Source: Chara braunii (taxonomy: Eukaryota > Streptophyta > Charophyceae > Charales > Characeae). Taken from it: a stretch of DNA of 38,721 nt. Below, piece after piece: positions 21,001 to 33,945 of the stretch (its first letter is position 1; each line of letters begins with the position of its first letter). The notes beneath the pieces were generated by a model. It searched no databases and was not told where the DNA came from. It saw only the letters and a list, made by a program, of their open reading frames with translations. A program made the translations under genes and the position numbers. Where the stretch lies: assembly GCA_003427395.1 (NCBI GenBank), contig BFEA01001140.1, positions 95,184 through 133,904 of the forward strand. The letters are read 5' to 3'.

Positions 21001-22640
21001 AGCGGGGCCATTACCCGGTTTTGGCTAAGAAAATATTGAAGTACTCAAAAACATTACTACGACGAAATTCAGAAAAAAGCAAAATTCAAAAAACAACTCC
21101 CCATCAATCCTCTTTACCTCACTCCTGCAAGACTTACTGCAGTAGAGTCACCATCTCCGCTGCTGATGTACCCTATTAAGTCAATGGTTTACGGGGCTAT
21201 GAGAAATAGAAATTTGCGATTTTTTCATTTGATATAAGGTGATTGAATAAATTTGTTCATGAAGAAAATAACATTGCACGTTCTTTTAACATAAAAAAGA
21301 AAAAACTATGGTTTCTATATGGCAAGGAAGAGATTGTGTTTATCATGGTGAATAGGCGATAAACGACATTGCTAAGTTACGTACTACTCTGGAATTGAAT
21401 CTACGTCCGCTACTGGAAAAGAACATACAATTTGTCCCCGAGTGTAAAGTAGATGAAGTTAGGAATGATGAAAGAGACGCCCAAGAGGCTCAAGACACTC
21501 AATCCATGAGCAAATTGCGGATGAATAGGAGAGCGGTCCAAGCGTACAAACGCTATGGGAACTTTTTTAGCCGGCTATCCCGCTCCACATGGAGAAATTT
21601 ATTCTTGTAGACCTTCATCTGAGCTATTTGTTCGGTTTATTTGTCATCTTTCTCATTCTCCTCCAACAACTTCTTGTAGACCCAGATCTGAGCTATCTGT
21701 TCTTGTAGACCAAGATCTGAGTTATCTGTCCGGTTTTAAATTTATAGACTCTAACAACTCTTTGAGTCAAATTTTTATTTGCGCAAGTTACTTACTTTGT
21801 TGGTCTACTGCTCAGTTTCTCCTTTCGCGGAACACTTCTATGTTGGTTCCATCAGTAAATCATTGAATCTTAGATGGTGTAAGTATGTAGTCCGCACTAC
21901 ACTCGCACACAATCCTATTGTTGGGATGCACTATTACAAGCTTTATAAATGGCTTCGGAGAACTGACGTCTATCACTATGTCACACTCTCTCTCGATCTT
22001 GTTCATTATTTTTAATGTTGGCAGAATAATCAATCATAGGATGATTTTCTTCTTATCTCAACTTATGCCCAACTAGAAGGTCAGATAATGAAACATAGAG
22101 AGAATAAGTAAGGTGAGAAGATAGCAGCAGTTAAGTACGCAACCCCCTGGGAATGAGGTTGTTAGTGAAAAGTAAGGTATTCTCCAATAAGAGCAGAAGG
22201 CTAGCTAGTTTCGCTTCATCCTTTGGTCTCATCTCCATCTCACTTCTGCATATTCTCAACGAGGGTGTGAAAAATGGTATTAGTTTATTTTCCATTGTTG
22301 TGAAACGAGGTTGCTTATGATGGGACTCATGGAAGGTAATTAAGAGAATGTTTGGGGCACCGGTTGCAATTCGCAATGTGGGCTCCAACTATGGCAAACT
22401 GAAAAAGGTCGTTCCAAGGCAGTGGATCTTCCTGTTGGAAAACGCTCAGAATAATGTGCAGGGCAATTGGCTCAGGGCCCCAGATGGAGTGAAAGCCTGG
22501 AGAGTGTTGGGCCCAGCCCTGACAAGTGGAACGGATGTATAGGTCTAGTCGGAGACTAAGAAGTTCAAGGGTCAAACCTTCCTCTCTCTTGAAGGAGATC
22601 TGACTTTGCAGGATCTCTTAGGCCTGTGATAAGCTCACCC
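21001..22640. other. No recognisable gene; short repeat at 21602-21737
   Basis: No coding motif is recognised on either strand. Three copies of a block of about 30 bp (TTCTTGTAGACC then ATCTGAGCTAT) occur at 21602-21636, 21671-21700 and 21700-21737. GTGTTGGGCCCAGCC near 22507 resembles the retroposon block described above, in plus orientation, without an A-tail. Confidence 0.45.
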
Positions 22641-23187
22641 GTACCGCGCGGCTTGTCGTATCCCTGAGGAAAAATCCCCCGGAGCCCCTGAAATACGGAT
22701 GCGAACAAAAAGGAGTTTTTCTTTCTTTTTGCTTTTGTTTTCTTTTTGAAACGGCTTTTGCATTTTTTTTTTGGTTAATAACTCCCGCGCGGGCGAATAC
22801 CGGCCGCGGTATGAAAACCAAGAAACGGTTTCGGTTGGGACTTTTTGAATTTTGCGCGCGCGCGCCTAAGCTCCGACTTCTTCGCTCTTCCTTTCTTGCT
22901 GCGCGCGTCTCCCCGATGCAGGACTCTTCGTCTTCCCCTACGCCCAGCTCGATCCTTACCCCGTCGTCCTCTGCGAAGTGATTGGCTGCATAGTTGGGAC
23001 GCTCAGATCAATGTGGAGAGCGGGAAACCGCGCACCACTTGAACGAACACCCCAATCACGTAGGACCATGCAATCCCGCGGGTCGAACCCTCTGACCCCT
23101 CCCCCCATGCCCCACCTTTCTTCTGTCCTGCTCATCTACACCCTGCGCTGCCCGCATCTCGCGCTGACAACTCGACACCTCCCGCGC

Positions 23188-23194
23188 TATAAAT
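23188..23194 (+). promoter_or_regulatory. TATA box in CpG-rich region
   Basis: TATAAAT in a GC-rich setting, 44 bp before the ATG of the small ORF at 23238. The spacing would give a very short leader. Inferred from motif and position. Confidence 0.35.
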
Positions 23195-23237
23195 TCGCGC
23201 AACCCTCTCCGCTCCCTCTCTTTGATCTCGGCTGTAA

Positions 23238-23575
23238 TGTTGCGCGAGCTATGCGCGAAGTCCGCGGCGCCGAACAGGCTCAACGAACCCAAGGACGGGC
23301 GGAGTGACGACGCGGGGTGGACCCGCGGTAGTCTCGGGGCGAAGCAGTCGGAGGGACTGAGCAGTGGTGGGGATTGGACGTTGTCGGTGCGAATACCCTT
23401 ACAAGGGTATCCGCCCTGGGTCTTTGCAAGTAACAGAAAATTGTTTGGTTTAAAGTTTAAATATGCCGCGCTAAGCGCGGCTGCGTCTGTAATTGCGTTG
23501 ATTGGGTGGTTGACCACAATAGCGGGTGTGTGGGCGCGCAAGTTTAAGGCGCGCGTGATTCTTTTCTGTTGTTGA
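23238..23575 (+). CDS. Hypothetical 112-residue protein with C-terminal hydrophobic segment
   Basis: The frame opens at ATG 23238, just after a TATA box, and codes for 112 residues. The N-terminal 70 are polar and rich in Gly, Ser and Arg; residues about 81-102 (AALSAAASVIALIGWLTTIA) could form one membrane span, followed by a basic tail (ARKFKARV). I recognise no family. Part of the frame passes over a perfect dyad, so it may be a chance open frame in CpG-rich DNA, or the first exon of a longer gene. No second exon could be assigned. Confidence 0.2.
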
Positions 23576-24987
23576 TCGTAAATCCGGCCCGGACCTCGGT
23601 CGTTTTGCTTGGTGATATTATTATTATTTATTTATTTTTGATTAAGAAGGAATTAAGGATATTTTCTTTTGATTGGTATATTTGACTGAGTCGAGCGCGC
23701 GTGCGGAGAACGACCCCGACGACGGCATCGGCAATAATGGCGCGATTTCGTGCGGTGAGCAGAATGTCGTAGGATGGCGCGCAGGGCAATTACGGCATGG
23801 TATAAGCAAGCCGGCGCGGGCACTGGGAGCCGCGCTGCCGGTTTGTTGGCCCAAAGCGCCGCGCCGCACCGTCTTGTATGGTACTCTGTGGGCGCTGGTT
23901 TCAGGCTTGGGCTTAGCCCTATAGGTTACGACATTGGACTGACACTGCGACGGTACGGGGATCGAGGCCGGCGGGCATCAGCGAGGAAGCAGCGGAGTGA
24001 CGCGGAGGAAGCCGAGGGGTCGAGGGCCCGGCAGGGCTATCCCCCTCTGTTTTTTTTTGGTAAGCGCGGCAATGAGTCCGACCTGCGGCACCGGTGACGT
24101 GCCAACAGCCCCACTTTCCCCCGGTAATACTAGGTTTATTTTTATCTTATTTTTCCCTTGTTGGTTTCTCTTTATTGCATCCTGTTCGGGGACGTGAGAC
24201 GGCGGTAGGGTCGCGTGGAGTGTGTTGTATTTGCAGGGCGCCTAAAGTGCAATTGCAAACTGGTTTTGAAACTACGCTGGAGCCGCGCCCGACGTTGTTT
24301 TGCTTAAGCGCGGTGTCGTGGGTGTAGCAGGCACCCAAGAGCCTAGCTCATTGAGTACGCCCCTGAACTGCTGAAGCACAGACCAAGGCGAATCCCGTAC
24401 GAATCCGGGCTGGGTACGTGTACGGGATGCCGAAGAAAAAAAAAGGGTGAACGCCCGTTGGGAGAGCTGCGGGGCATTGCCCCGGCTAGGTCCTCGGGGC
24501 ATTCTGGTGGAGGCTCGCAGCGATACTGACATGCAAATCATTCGTCAGGCTTTGGGTATAGGGGAAAAGACTAAACGAACCGTCTAGTACCTGGTTCCAT
24601 CCGAAGGGCCCTTAGGCCGGCTGGCTGTCGGGACTCGGGCGGGCGCTGACCGGTGCAAAGACCTTCAGGACATCCCTTAAGATTGGAATGATACAGGGCA
24701 GGTTGGCATGAGCCCGCGGCACCAGTAAAGAGTATAAAACAAGGGCGGGCCAACAGCCAGAGTTTTATTGAGGGGTGGGGGTTGTCGGACCACACGGTGA
24801 GAGGCTGTGCGACGAGCGGCGGGCCAGGTTGGACTGCGCTAGCAACCGCGGGCGCTGTGAAGGCAAAGGTGGAGCGATGAAGGGGGTGAATGAACCCGGA
24901 TGGGATCGTGCCGGAGTGCATTCGCAGCGTGGGGTGGCCGAGCAGAGCGGGAATGGAGCTATGGCGGACGGGAAGACGCATAGCGTG

Positions 24988-25480
24988 CTCGATTCTTGAC
25001 AGAATCGAGTGGGGTAAGAAGCAATCCCGGGGTTTTGGCCCCGGGCGAACGCAATGGCAAGGTTGGATTGAGGAGATAGGTTAGTAATTTAGAGGTTAGT
25101 GAGAAACAAGCTCCACAAAGCCATGGCGGGGAGTAGAGAACGCAGGGAGCGAAGAATCGAGACTCCACTCGATTCTTGATGGAATCAAGTTGGAGAAGAT
25201 AGTAGATTAGCGCTTTGGGCCTGTGCGAGCTTAGTGACGAGATTAGTTTCGATGTTAGATTAGTGAAGTAGGAGTTAGTTAGAAATTAAGTCGCGCGAGA
25301 GGTGGCGGGAAGTGAAGAAGAGGAAGAGAATCGAGTCGTCATTCAAATCTTTATAAAGTCGAGTGAATGGAGGGGTTAGAGTATGGTTTTAAGGCACTGT
25401 GAATTAGTTAGTGAGGTTAGATTTGGGAAAATGATTGTAGGATTTGGGCTATGATGAGTATAGTCCGCGCCCAAGGGAGT
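24988..25480. repeat. Tandem repeat, about 175 bp, two to three units
   Basis: Units start near 24988, 25166 and 25341. Each begins with a dyad such as CTCGATTCT-TGAC-AGAATCGAG (24988-25009, perfect 9-bp arms) and then a TTAG-rich stretch (GTTAGTAATTTAGAGGTTAG and relatives). The third unit is incomplete and the most diverged. Confidence 0.6.
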
Positions 25481-25801
25481 AGTTAGTTTCGTCTGAATGC
25501 GGAATGAATCTAGCCGCATTTGCGGGCAGATTCACATCGCTCTTGTATATCCCGTTGGAACAAGCTGCGTGAGGCCGCAGCAAGGATGGAAAGGTACCTG
25601 TTACTTGTCACTTGCGCGTCCTTCGCGATTATTGCCGAGGAATGGGTCGTTAGCTTCTGCAACGCAGGGTGCGAAGAGCTCCGGGGGGCGGGGGAATGAA
25701 GTACTTACCCGGTTAAGCACGGCGAAAGCTGCAAAGAAGGGGCCTCTCGCTTCCCAGCCTTCGTCCTCCGGACCACTGAGTGAATCCGGTACAACGAACG
25801 G

Positions 25802-25803
<2 letters not shown>

Positions 25804-25873
<70 letters not shown>
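25804..25873. repeat. (GA)35 microsatellite
   Basis: About 70 bp of uninterrupted AG/GA dinucleotide. Open frames reading it as Arg-Glu repeats are artefacts. Confidence 0.98.
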
Positions 25874-25876
<3 letters not shown>

Positions 25877-27476
25877 GGGAGGACTCACCACATAGGCAGC
25901 GCGCAGTCTTGGAGGGGATCAGTGACGACCGACATAGTCAAGCCAGAGGAGCTAACCACTGTTACGGACCACGGCGCTGAGCTGCGTGCGGATCCAACGG
26001 AGAGGAGGAGCTCGCCTACAGGCCGGCTCGCTACTCACTAGGACGGAGGGAGGTTGCAGTAAGCAGACCACAAGAGAGACAAGTTTATCCAGTATGGCCT
26101 GAAGGGCTGCTATCTGGGGGTGACTACTGTGTTCCATTCATTACGAGGAATGACCAGGGAAAAGACCTGCGGAGCTACGGTTTGTCTGATGGTCAACGTG
26201 CGTAGGACATGGTACCGGCCTGAAGCACGAGGTTGCCACCGCTTACGACACTGAGCACTGTTGGGTCTTCTTTGTTTTGTTGTGGGGCACCCTGTTGACT
26301 GCTCAGAGTGGGCTCTTACCTTAGTGGTGACTGTGTATTTGTTGTTCGGGTTTCGACTTCTGGTACAACCCGGCCGGGTTACTGCAGGCTGCTGCGTTGG
26401 TTTGGTCGCCTCCATCTTGAGGATCATGTGGGCGTTGTGTGGAGTTATACACAGACAGTTGAACTGGTCTCTGATCACTGTGGATAGTGTGTGTCTAAGG
26501 GGACGCCCTCCACTATACGTCCCTGCTGATACAGCGTCTGGGATCGCTTGGTAGCTGTGTGCATCACAGATTGCCTCAGTGGTGTTTCTGCAGCAGCAAC
26601 TGCCATATTCACTACGGACTGCTATGCCACTGCTGTTGGGGATCGCTGTTGTTGCTGCCGATCGCCGTTGAGTACTACTGCGGCATCTTGAGCGATCGTT
26701 AGCTGGCCTGCCGCATCAGGGCACGGGCTGCTGCTGTTATTCTTTGTTGGCCGCCGCTGTATATTGTCGTTGCTGCTGTATGCTGCTGCGGGGTCTAAAG
26801 GACTTTTACAGGGTGCTGTGCGGCCGTGATTGGGCTAAGGAGAGATATTGGGTCTTTGAGGAGGCGATCAGACAGGACAGAATAAGGGTTTGTGTTGCGA
26901 TCCGAAAGGTCGTTAGGAGGATCGGCTTCAACAGTTAGACTACCGTTATCGCTAGTTGGCCATCATTGCGGGGCCCTCAGGAGAATCAAGGTTTCAAGGC
27001 CCTCTCCTGCGAGACTGAGAGCACCATTCTTGGATCTGAGAGTCTCACATTTTTCCCTTTCTATCTTTCTAAGTCTAAGTCTAGTCTGCTGGTTATGAGG
27101 GGAAGGCGGCAGGCGGGATTGCAACCCGTAGGTCCGCATCAAGACTCTGTGGGGAGTCCACCCACCGATTGCGAGAGCTCTGCCGGAACCTAGGCGAGGT
27201 TCGGGAGGCAGGAAACCTACAGGTAAATCATCTTTATCTGTATAACCCACTACTACCCGTGTTTGCCTATCTCCCTGTAGTATAATTGCGGTATGCATGT
27301 GTTGTCCCTATGGTTTTTGCTTTCTCTTCAAAACATAATCAGACTAAAGGGAAAGAATGTGTGAGAGAGAAGTTCAAGTTCCTTCTTTATTCTGACTGAA
27401 AGCAGGCAAAGAGATAAACTGGGGGAAGGTGGGAGGAAGGCAGTTTTGCATGCGTTTGGAAGGGTCAACCAAAGCC
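25874..27476. other. No recognisable gene
   Basis: Frames of up to about 120 codons occur on both strands, but none shows a known motif. A stretch near 26580-26800 is rich in GCTGCT and TTGCTG triplets (low complexity). Two N-free palindromes were checked and are not unusual. Confidence 0.5.
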
Positions 27477-27830
27477 TGAGCATTGTTTCTACTGTGAATG
27501 GTCCAGCGTTAAGCCATATCATTAAGAAGAGAAAAAAAAAAATACAAAGTATAAATGGAAATAGTTTGGGCAAATTGAACATTGTTTGTACTGTGAATCG
27601 TTCAGTTTCCTGGCCATATTTGCCTTTTATTTTAAAAACAAAGTCAGAGAAATACTAAATCTTTGGATATTAAACAGCTAAGGGCGACTAGGCATTGTTT
27701 CCATGGCGAATGACCTAGTCATCGGCCCAAAAGAAGAGAGAAGTAGTTGTGCAACCTGTTCGTGTATATCATAAAGACAAGCTAGGCATTGTTTCCATGG
27801 CGAATGGTCCAACTCTATGTCTTGTGTAAG
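27477..27830. repeat. Tandem repeat, about 100 bp, four diverged copies
   Basis: The core CATTGTTTCTACTGTGAATG (or CATTGTTTCCATGGCGAATG) recurs at 27481, 27590, 27693 and 27787, at intervals of roughly 95-110 bp, each followed by GGTCCA or a variant. It lies directly before a second, unrelated array. Confidence 0.7.
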
Positions 27831-28095
27831 ATGGGTATAAGGATTCAAGGACTTGAAGATTCATGAACTATTTATATGGAATGAACTTGGGATGGTGAGA
27901 GTACTTACCTTTGACGTTTGGTTTGCATGTGACTGAGTGAGATGACTAGTTTGTTTCGGTTTCAGTATTATAGGTAGTTGTTTTAGTTGCTCGCCACGTG
28001 CTAGAGTCATAGGAGTTAGTGTCAATGCCTGCATTTTCTGTAATAATTTTTTTTACTTTGGTCAATTTCTGCATTTTCGGAGATCTTTTCTTATA

Positions 28096-28925
28096 CTTGG
28101 CTTTGTATAAATATGGGCAAGCTACTTTTCCTACGGGAAGCGCTGCCGAAATTTCTACAAATCCAAGAAGTTAGTCAGCTTTTGACTTGTCAGAGTTCAA
28201 CTTGTTTTTTTCATATATCTGGCTTAGTTGGAATCTGAAAAGTCTCATTTTCTAAAGGGAGTGCTGCCCAAATTTTGACTAATTCAGGGAGTTAGACAAA
28301 ATTGGACTTTGAGAAGTCAAAGTTATTCTTAAGTTCTGAACTTAGCCTTGTATAAATTTTGGAATAGCACTATTCTAGAGGGAGTGTTGCCGAAATTTTT
28401 ACAAGAATTAAGGAGTTAGTTAAATTCTGTCTAAAGTTGAGCTCAAGCTGTTGTTCGAGTTCATATCTGACTTAGTATAAATCTGGAAAATCTCCCTTTC
28501 TAAAGGGAATGCTGCCCAAATTTTTACTGATTCAGGGAGCTAGACAGAATCTGACTTGCCAGAGTTAGAGATTATTTCTGCCTTCATATCTGTCTTAGTA
28601 TAAATCTGGGAAATCTCCCTTTCTAAAGGGAATGCTGCCCAAATTTCTACTAATTCAGGGAGTTAGACAAACCTTGACTTTCCAGAGTTAGAGATTATTT
28701 TTGCCTTCATATCAAACTTAGTATAAATCTGGAAAGTCTCCCTTTCTAAAGGAAATGCTGCCCAAATTTCTACCAATTCGGGAAGTTAGACAAATTTTGA
28801 CTTTCCAGAGTTAGAGGTCATTTTTAACTTCATATGTGGACTTATATGAATTCTGGAAAGGCACTTTCCCTACGGAAAGCGCAGCTGAAATTTTCCTAGT
28901 TTAAAGGAGATAGATTATAGTTTGA
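28096..28925. repeat. Tandem satellite, about 123 bp, seven copies
   Basis: Units start near 28096, 28223, 28341, 28471, 28594, 28717 and 28841. The middle copies are 123-124 bp apart and very similar; the outer ones are more diverged. Each has CTTAGTATAAATCTGG, then a small inverted repeat TCCCTTT-CT-AAAGGGA, then GCTGCCCAAATTT and AGGGAGTTAGACA. No open frame spans the array. It is CpG-poor. Confidence 0.9.
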
Positions 28926-28929
28926 CAGG

Positions 28930-32161
<3,232 letters not shown>

Positions 32162-32173
32162 TGGTATCAGAGC
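32162..32173 (+). other. Primer-binding site, initiator tRNA-Met
   Basis: TGGTATCAGAGC, complementary to the 3' end of plant initiator tRNA-Met, lies about 190 bp before the gag ATG. It is the same 12 bases as in the minus-strand element, although the two elements are otherwise unrelated. Confidence 0.85.
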
Positions 32174-32353
32174 TGATTCGTTTCGGCTCCGAGGTGTTCC
32201 TAGGACGATTACCCTGTTTAAGAGTTTTTCCTTTTTTTTCTTTTTTTTTTTAGATTTGTTTCACTTTTGAGTAGGCTGGCTCCCCGTCGACGGCGGCTCG
32301 CAAATAGTAATCAGAACCGAGCGAGAGGCCGAGCTCGAGATCCACCTCCAGCG

Positions 32354-33945
32354 ATGGTGGAACCCGAAATTGGGGGTGAAAACGGCGGCGATAACCACGC
32401 GGTGATGGCCATTCATCCCCTGTATTTTGTACCTCCTCCCTCCGAAGTTCCCATTTTCTCCGAGGATGATACCGACCCTCGCGCCTGGCTAGCCGCCTTG
32501 AAAGCCCAGGGCTGGTCGGACCACTTGCTCCGAGAACGAATCCTCGGGTGGTTAGCCGGAACCGCTTTTGAGTGGTATGGGCAGAACCCCTACACTAATT
32601 GGCTAACCTTCCAACGAAAGTTTCTCGAGCGTTTCGATAACATCACACCCGGGCAGTGCCTTCGTCCGATAAAAGAATATACGCAGCAGCCTCGGGAAAC
32701 CTTGGCCAGATATGCAGAGCGTTTTACATACTTAGCCGAACGCTCCGGGGTCGATGAAAAAATGGTGCGAACTGATTTCGTTAGGGGACTGTCCGATTCT
32801 CGCTTGCGGAAGAAGATCCGCAAGAAATGCAACCGGATAGTACACACCCTGGCCGAGCTCATTCAGTATGCCATTAAGTACGGGAAGGAAAATTACGATG
32901 TAGGTCTGGATTCGAAGTCCGACGAAGACGACCCTTCGGGTGTCCGATGCCATAGCTACTCCGCTACGGCACATATGTTCGAGGATCGCTTCAGGTTAGG
33001 ACCGGCGAAGAAAAATTCGGATCGGAAAACTTCGTCTTCCGCGTCGACCCCCCGACGCTCTGGTCAAGCTCCAGGAGGCCGGGACGAGGACGAAATATCA
33101 AAGAAAGAGGTCGCGGCTCAGCTGGTCACGGTAGTGGCCCCGCTAACGGAATTCGTTCAAAACTTGCAGCGGCAACAGGTGGCAGCTCCGCAACGACAGC
33201 AAACTGCCATGGCCGCCGGTACCCCAATAACCCGACCAGCCGCAGCTGGAGTCGCCCAGCCTCTACGGTGCTACAACTGCAATCAGTCGGGCCACGTTGC
33301 GAAAGATTGTCTGAAACCTCGAACTCAGAGTGGGCCCGCGGGGCCCATCGGACCTGCTCAAATCCTGTTGGCTCCTCCAACCGCTGCAGGACAAGGGAGG
33401 GTAGCTACGGTGATGGATACTGGACCAACGGAAATGGTGGCCCCTGCGGCCACCGAGATAGGACCCGATAAGTATATGGCTGCGGTGATGTTCGAACCCG
33501 GGACCATTGGAGTGATACGTCACGTCCAAAGGATTACCGAGGAAAGCGACCTCTGGCCTTGGCGGCCGGGGTTCGAAGATCTCACGGCCCCTGGCCCTGA
33601 GTACAAAGATGGTCACATCGACGTGTTGGATGCATTGAAGGCGCTGGATCTACAGATCCCCGTCCCTATTCCCTATCTGCTAACAATTTTCGATGCCGCT
33701 AACGAAAAGTTGATCGAACGATGCCTCAAAAACAGGCGCCAATTCGAGGAAAGTCGAAAGGGCAAAAAGTCGGTCCTACGAGACCTACCCACAAACGAAG
33801 AGTCACAGCCCTCGACCTCAAAGGTGCACGAAGCCAACTGGGTAGGAATGATCCAGACCGTAGATCCTGCCTCGGAAAAGCCTGAGGTATTCCTCCGAGC
33901 CTCTCCTATAACCAGGAAAAGCGTTGAGTGTGACTGCGAGGTCTG
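32354..33945 (+). pseudogene. gag, fused in frame to a truncated pol
   Basis: Starts at ATG 32354 (MVEPEIGGENGGD); the frame is open further upstream but without an ATG. A retrotransposon-gag-type capsid region is seen at residues about 35-175 (DPRAWLAALKAQGW, then LAGTAFEWYGQNPYTNWLTF, TLARYAERFTYLAERSG and FVRGL). A basic linker and a CX2CX4HX4C zinc knuckle (CYNCNQSGHVAKDC, residues 306-319, bases 33269-33310) follow, then a Pro/Gly/Thr-rich part. The frame has no stop before 34175. It reaches ECDCEVW, where a retropepsin normally begins, and passes at once into RT sequence, so protease and the first part of RT are deleted in frame. The gag part alone looks intact and could still be translated. 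Confidence 0.8.

Larger units (their letters stand above)
22800..25000. other. CpG-rich island-like region
   Basis: CpG dinucleotides are frequent here (for example GCGCGCGCGCGCC at 22855-22867 and most of 23180-23360), in contrast to the CpG-poor DNA at 27.4-28.9 kb. It holds a TATA box, the small ORF at 23238 and several perfect dyads, including GCCGCGC-TAA-GCGCGGC (23465-23481) and ATACCCTT-AC-AAGGGTAT (23393-23410). It may be an unmethylated promoter region, a gene not recognisable from sequence, or part of a young long LTR. Confidence 0.45.

Noticed and set aside
25497-25895. Open frame with a long Arg-Glu repeat
   Set aside because: It is the GA microsatellite read in frame; the same tract is open on both strands.
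27120-27230. Possible structured RNA gene
   Set aside because: Sequence around GATTGCAACCCGTAGGTCCG looked RNA-like, but it matches no tRNA, 5S or snRNA pattern I can state.
33400-33440. MDTG as a protease active site in the plus-strand gag
   Set aside because: The following residues (PTEM) and the surrounding Pro/Thr-rich sequence do not fit a retropepsin; the true lead-in occurs later and is cut by the deletion.
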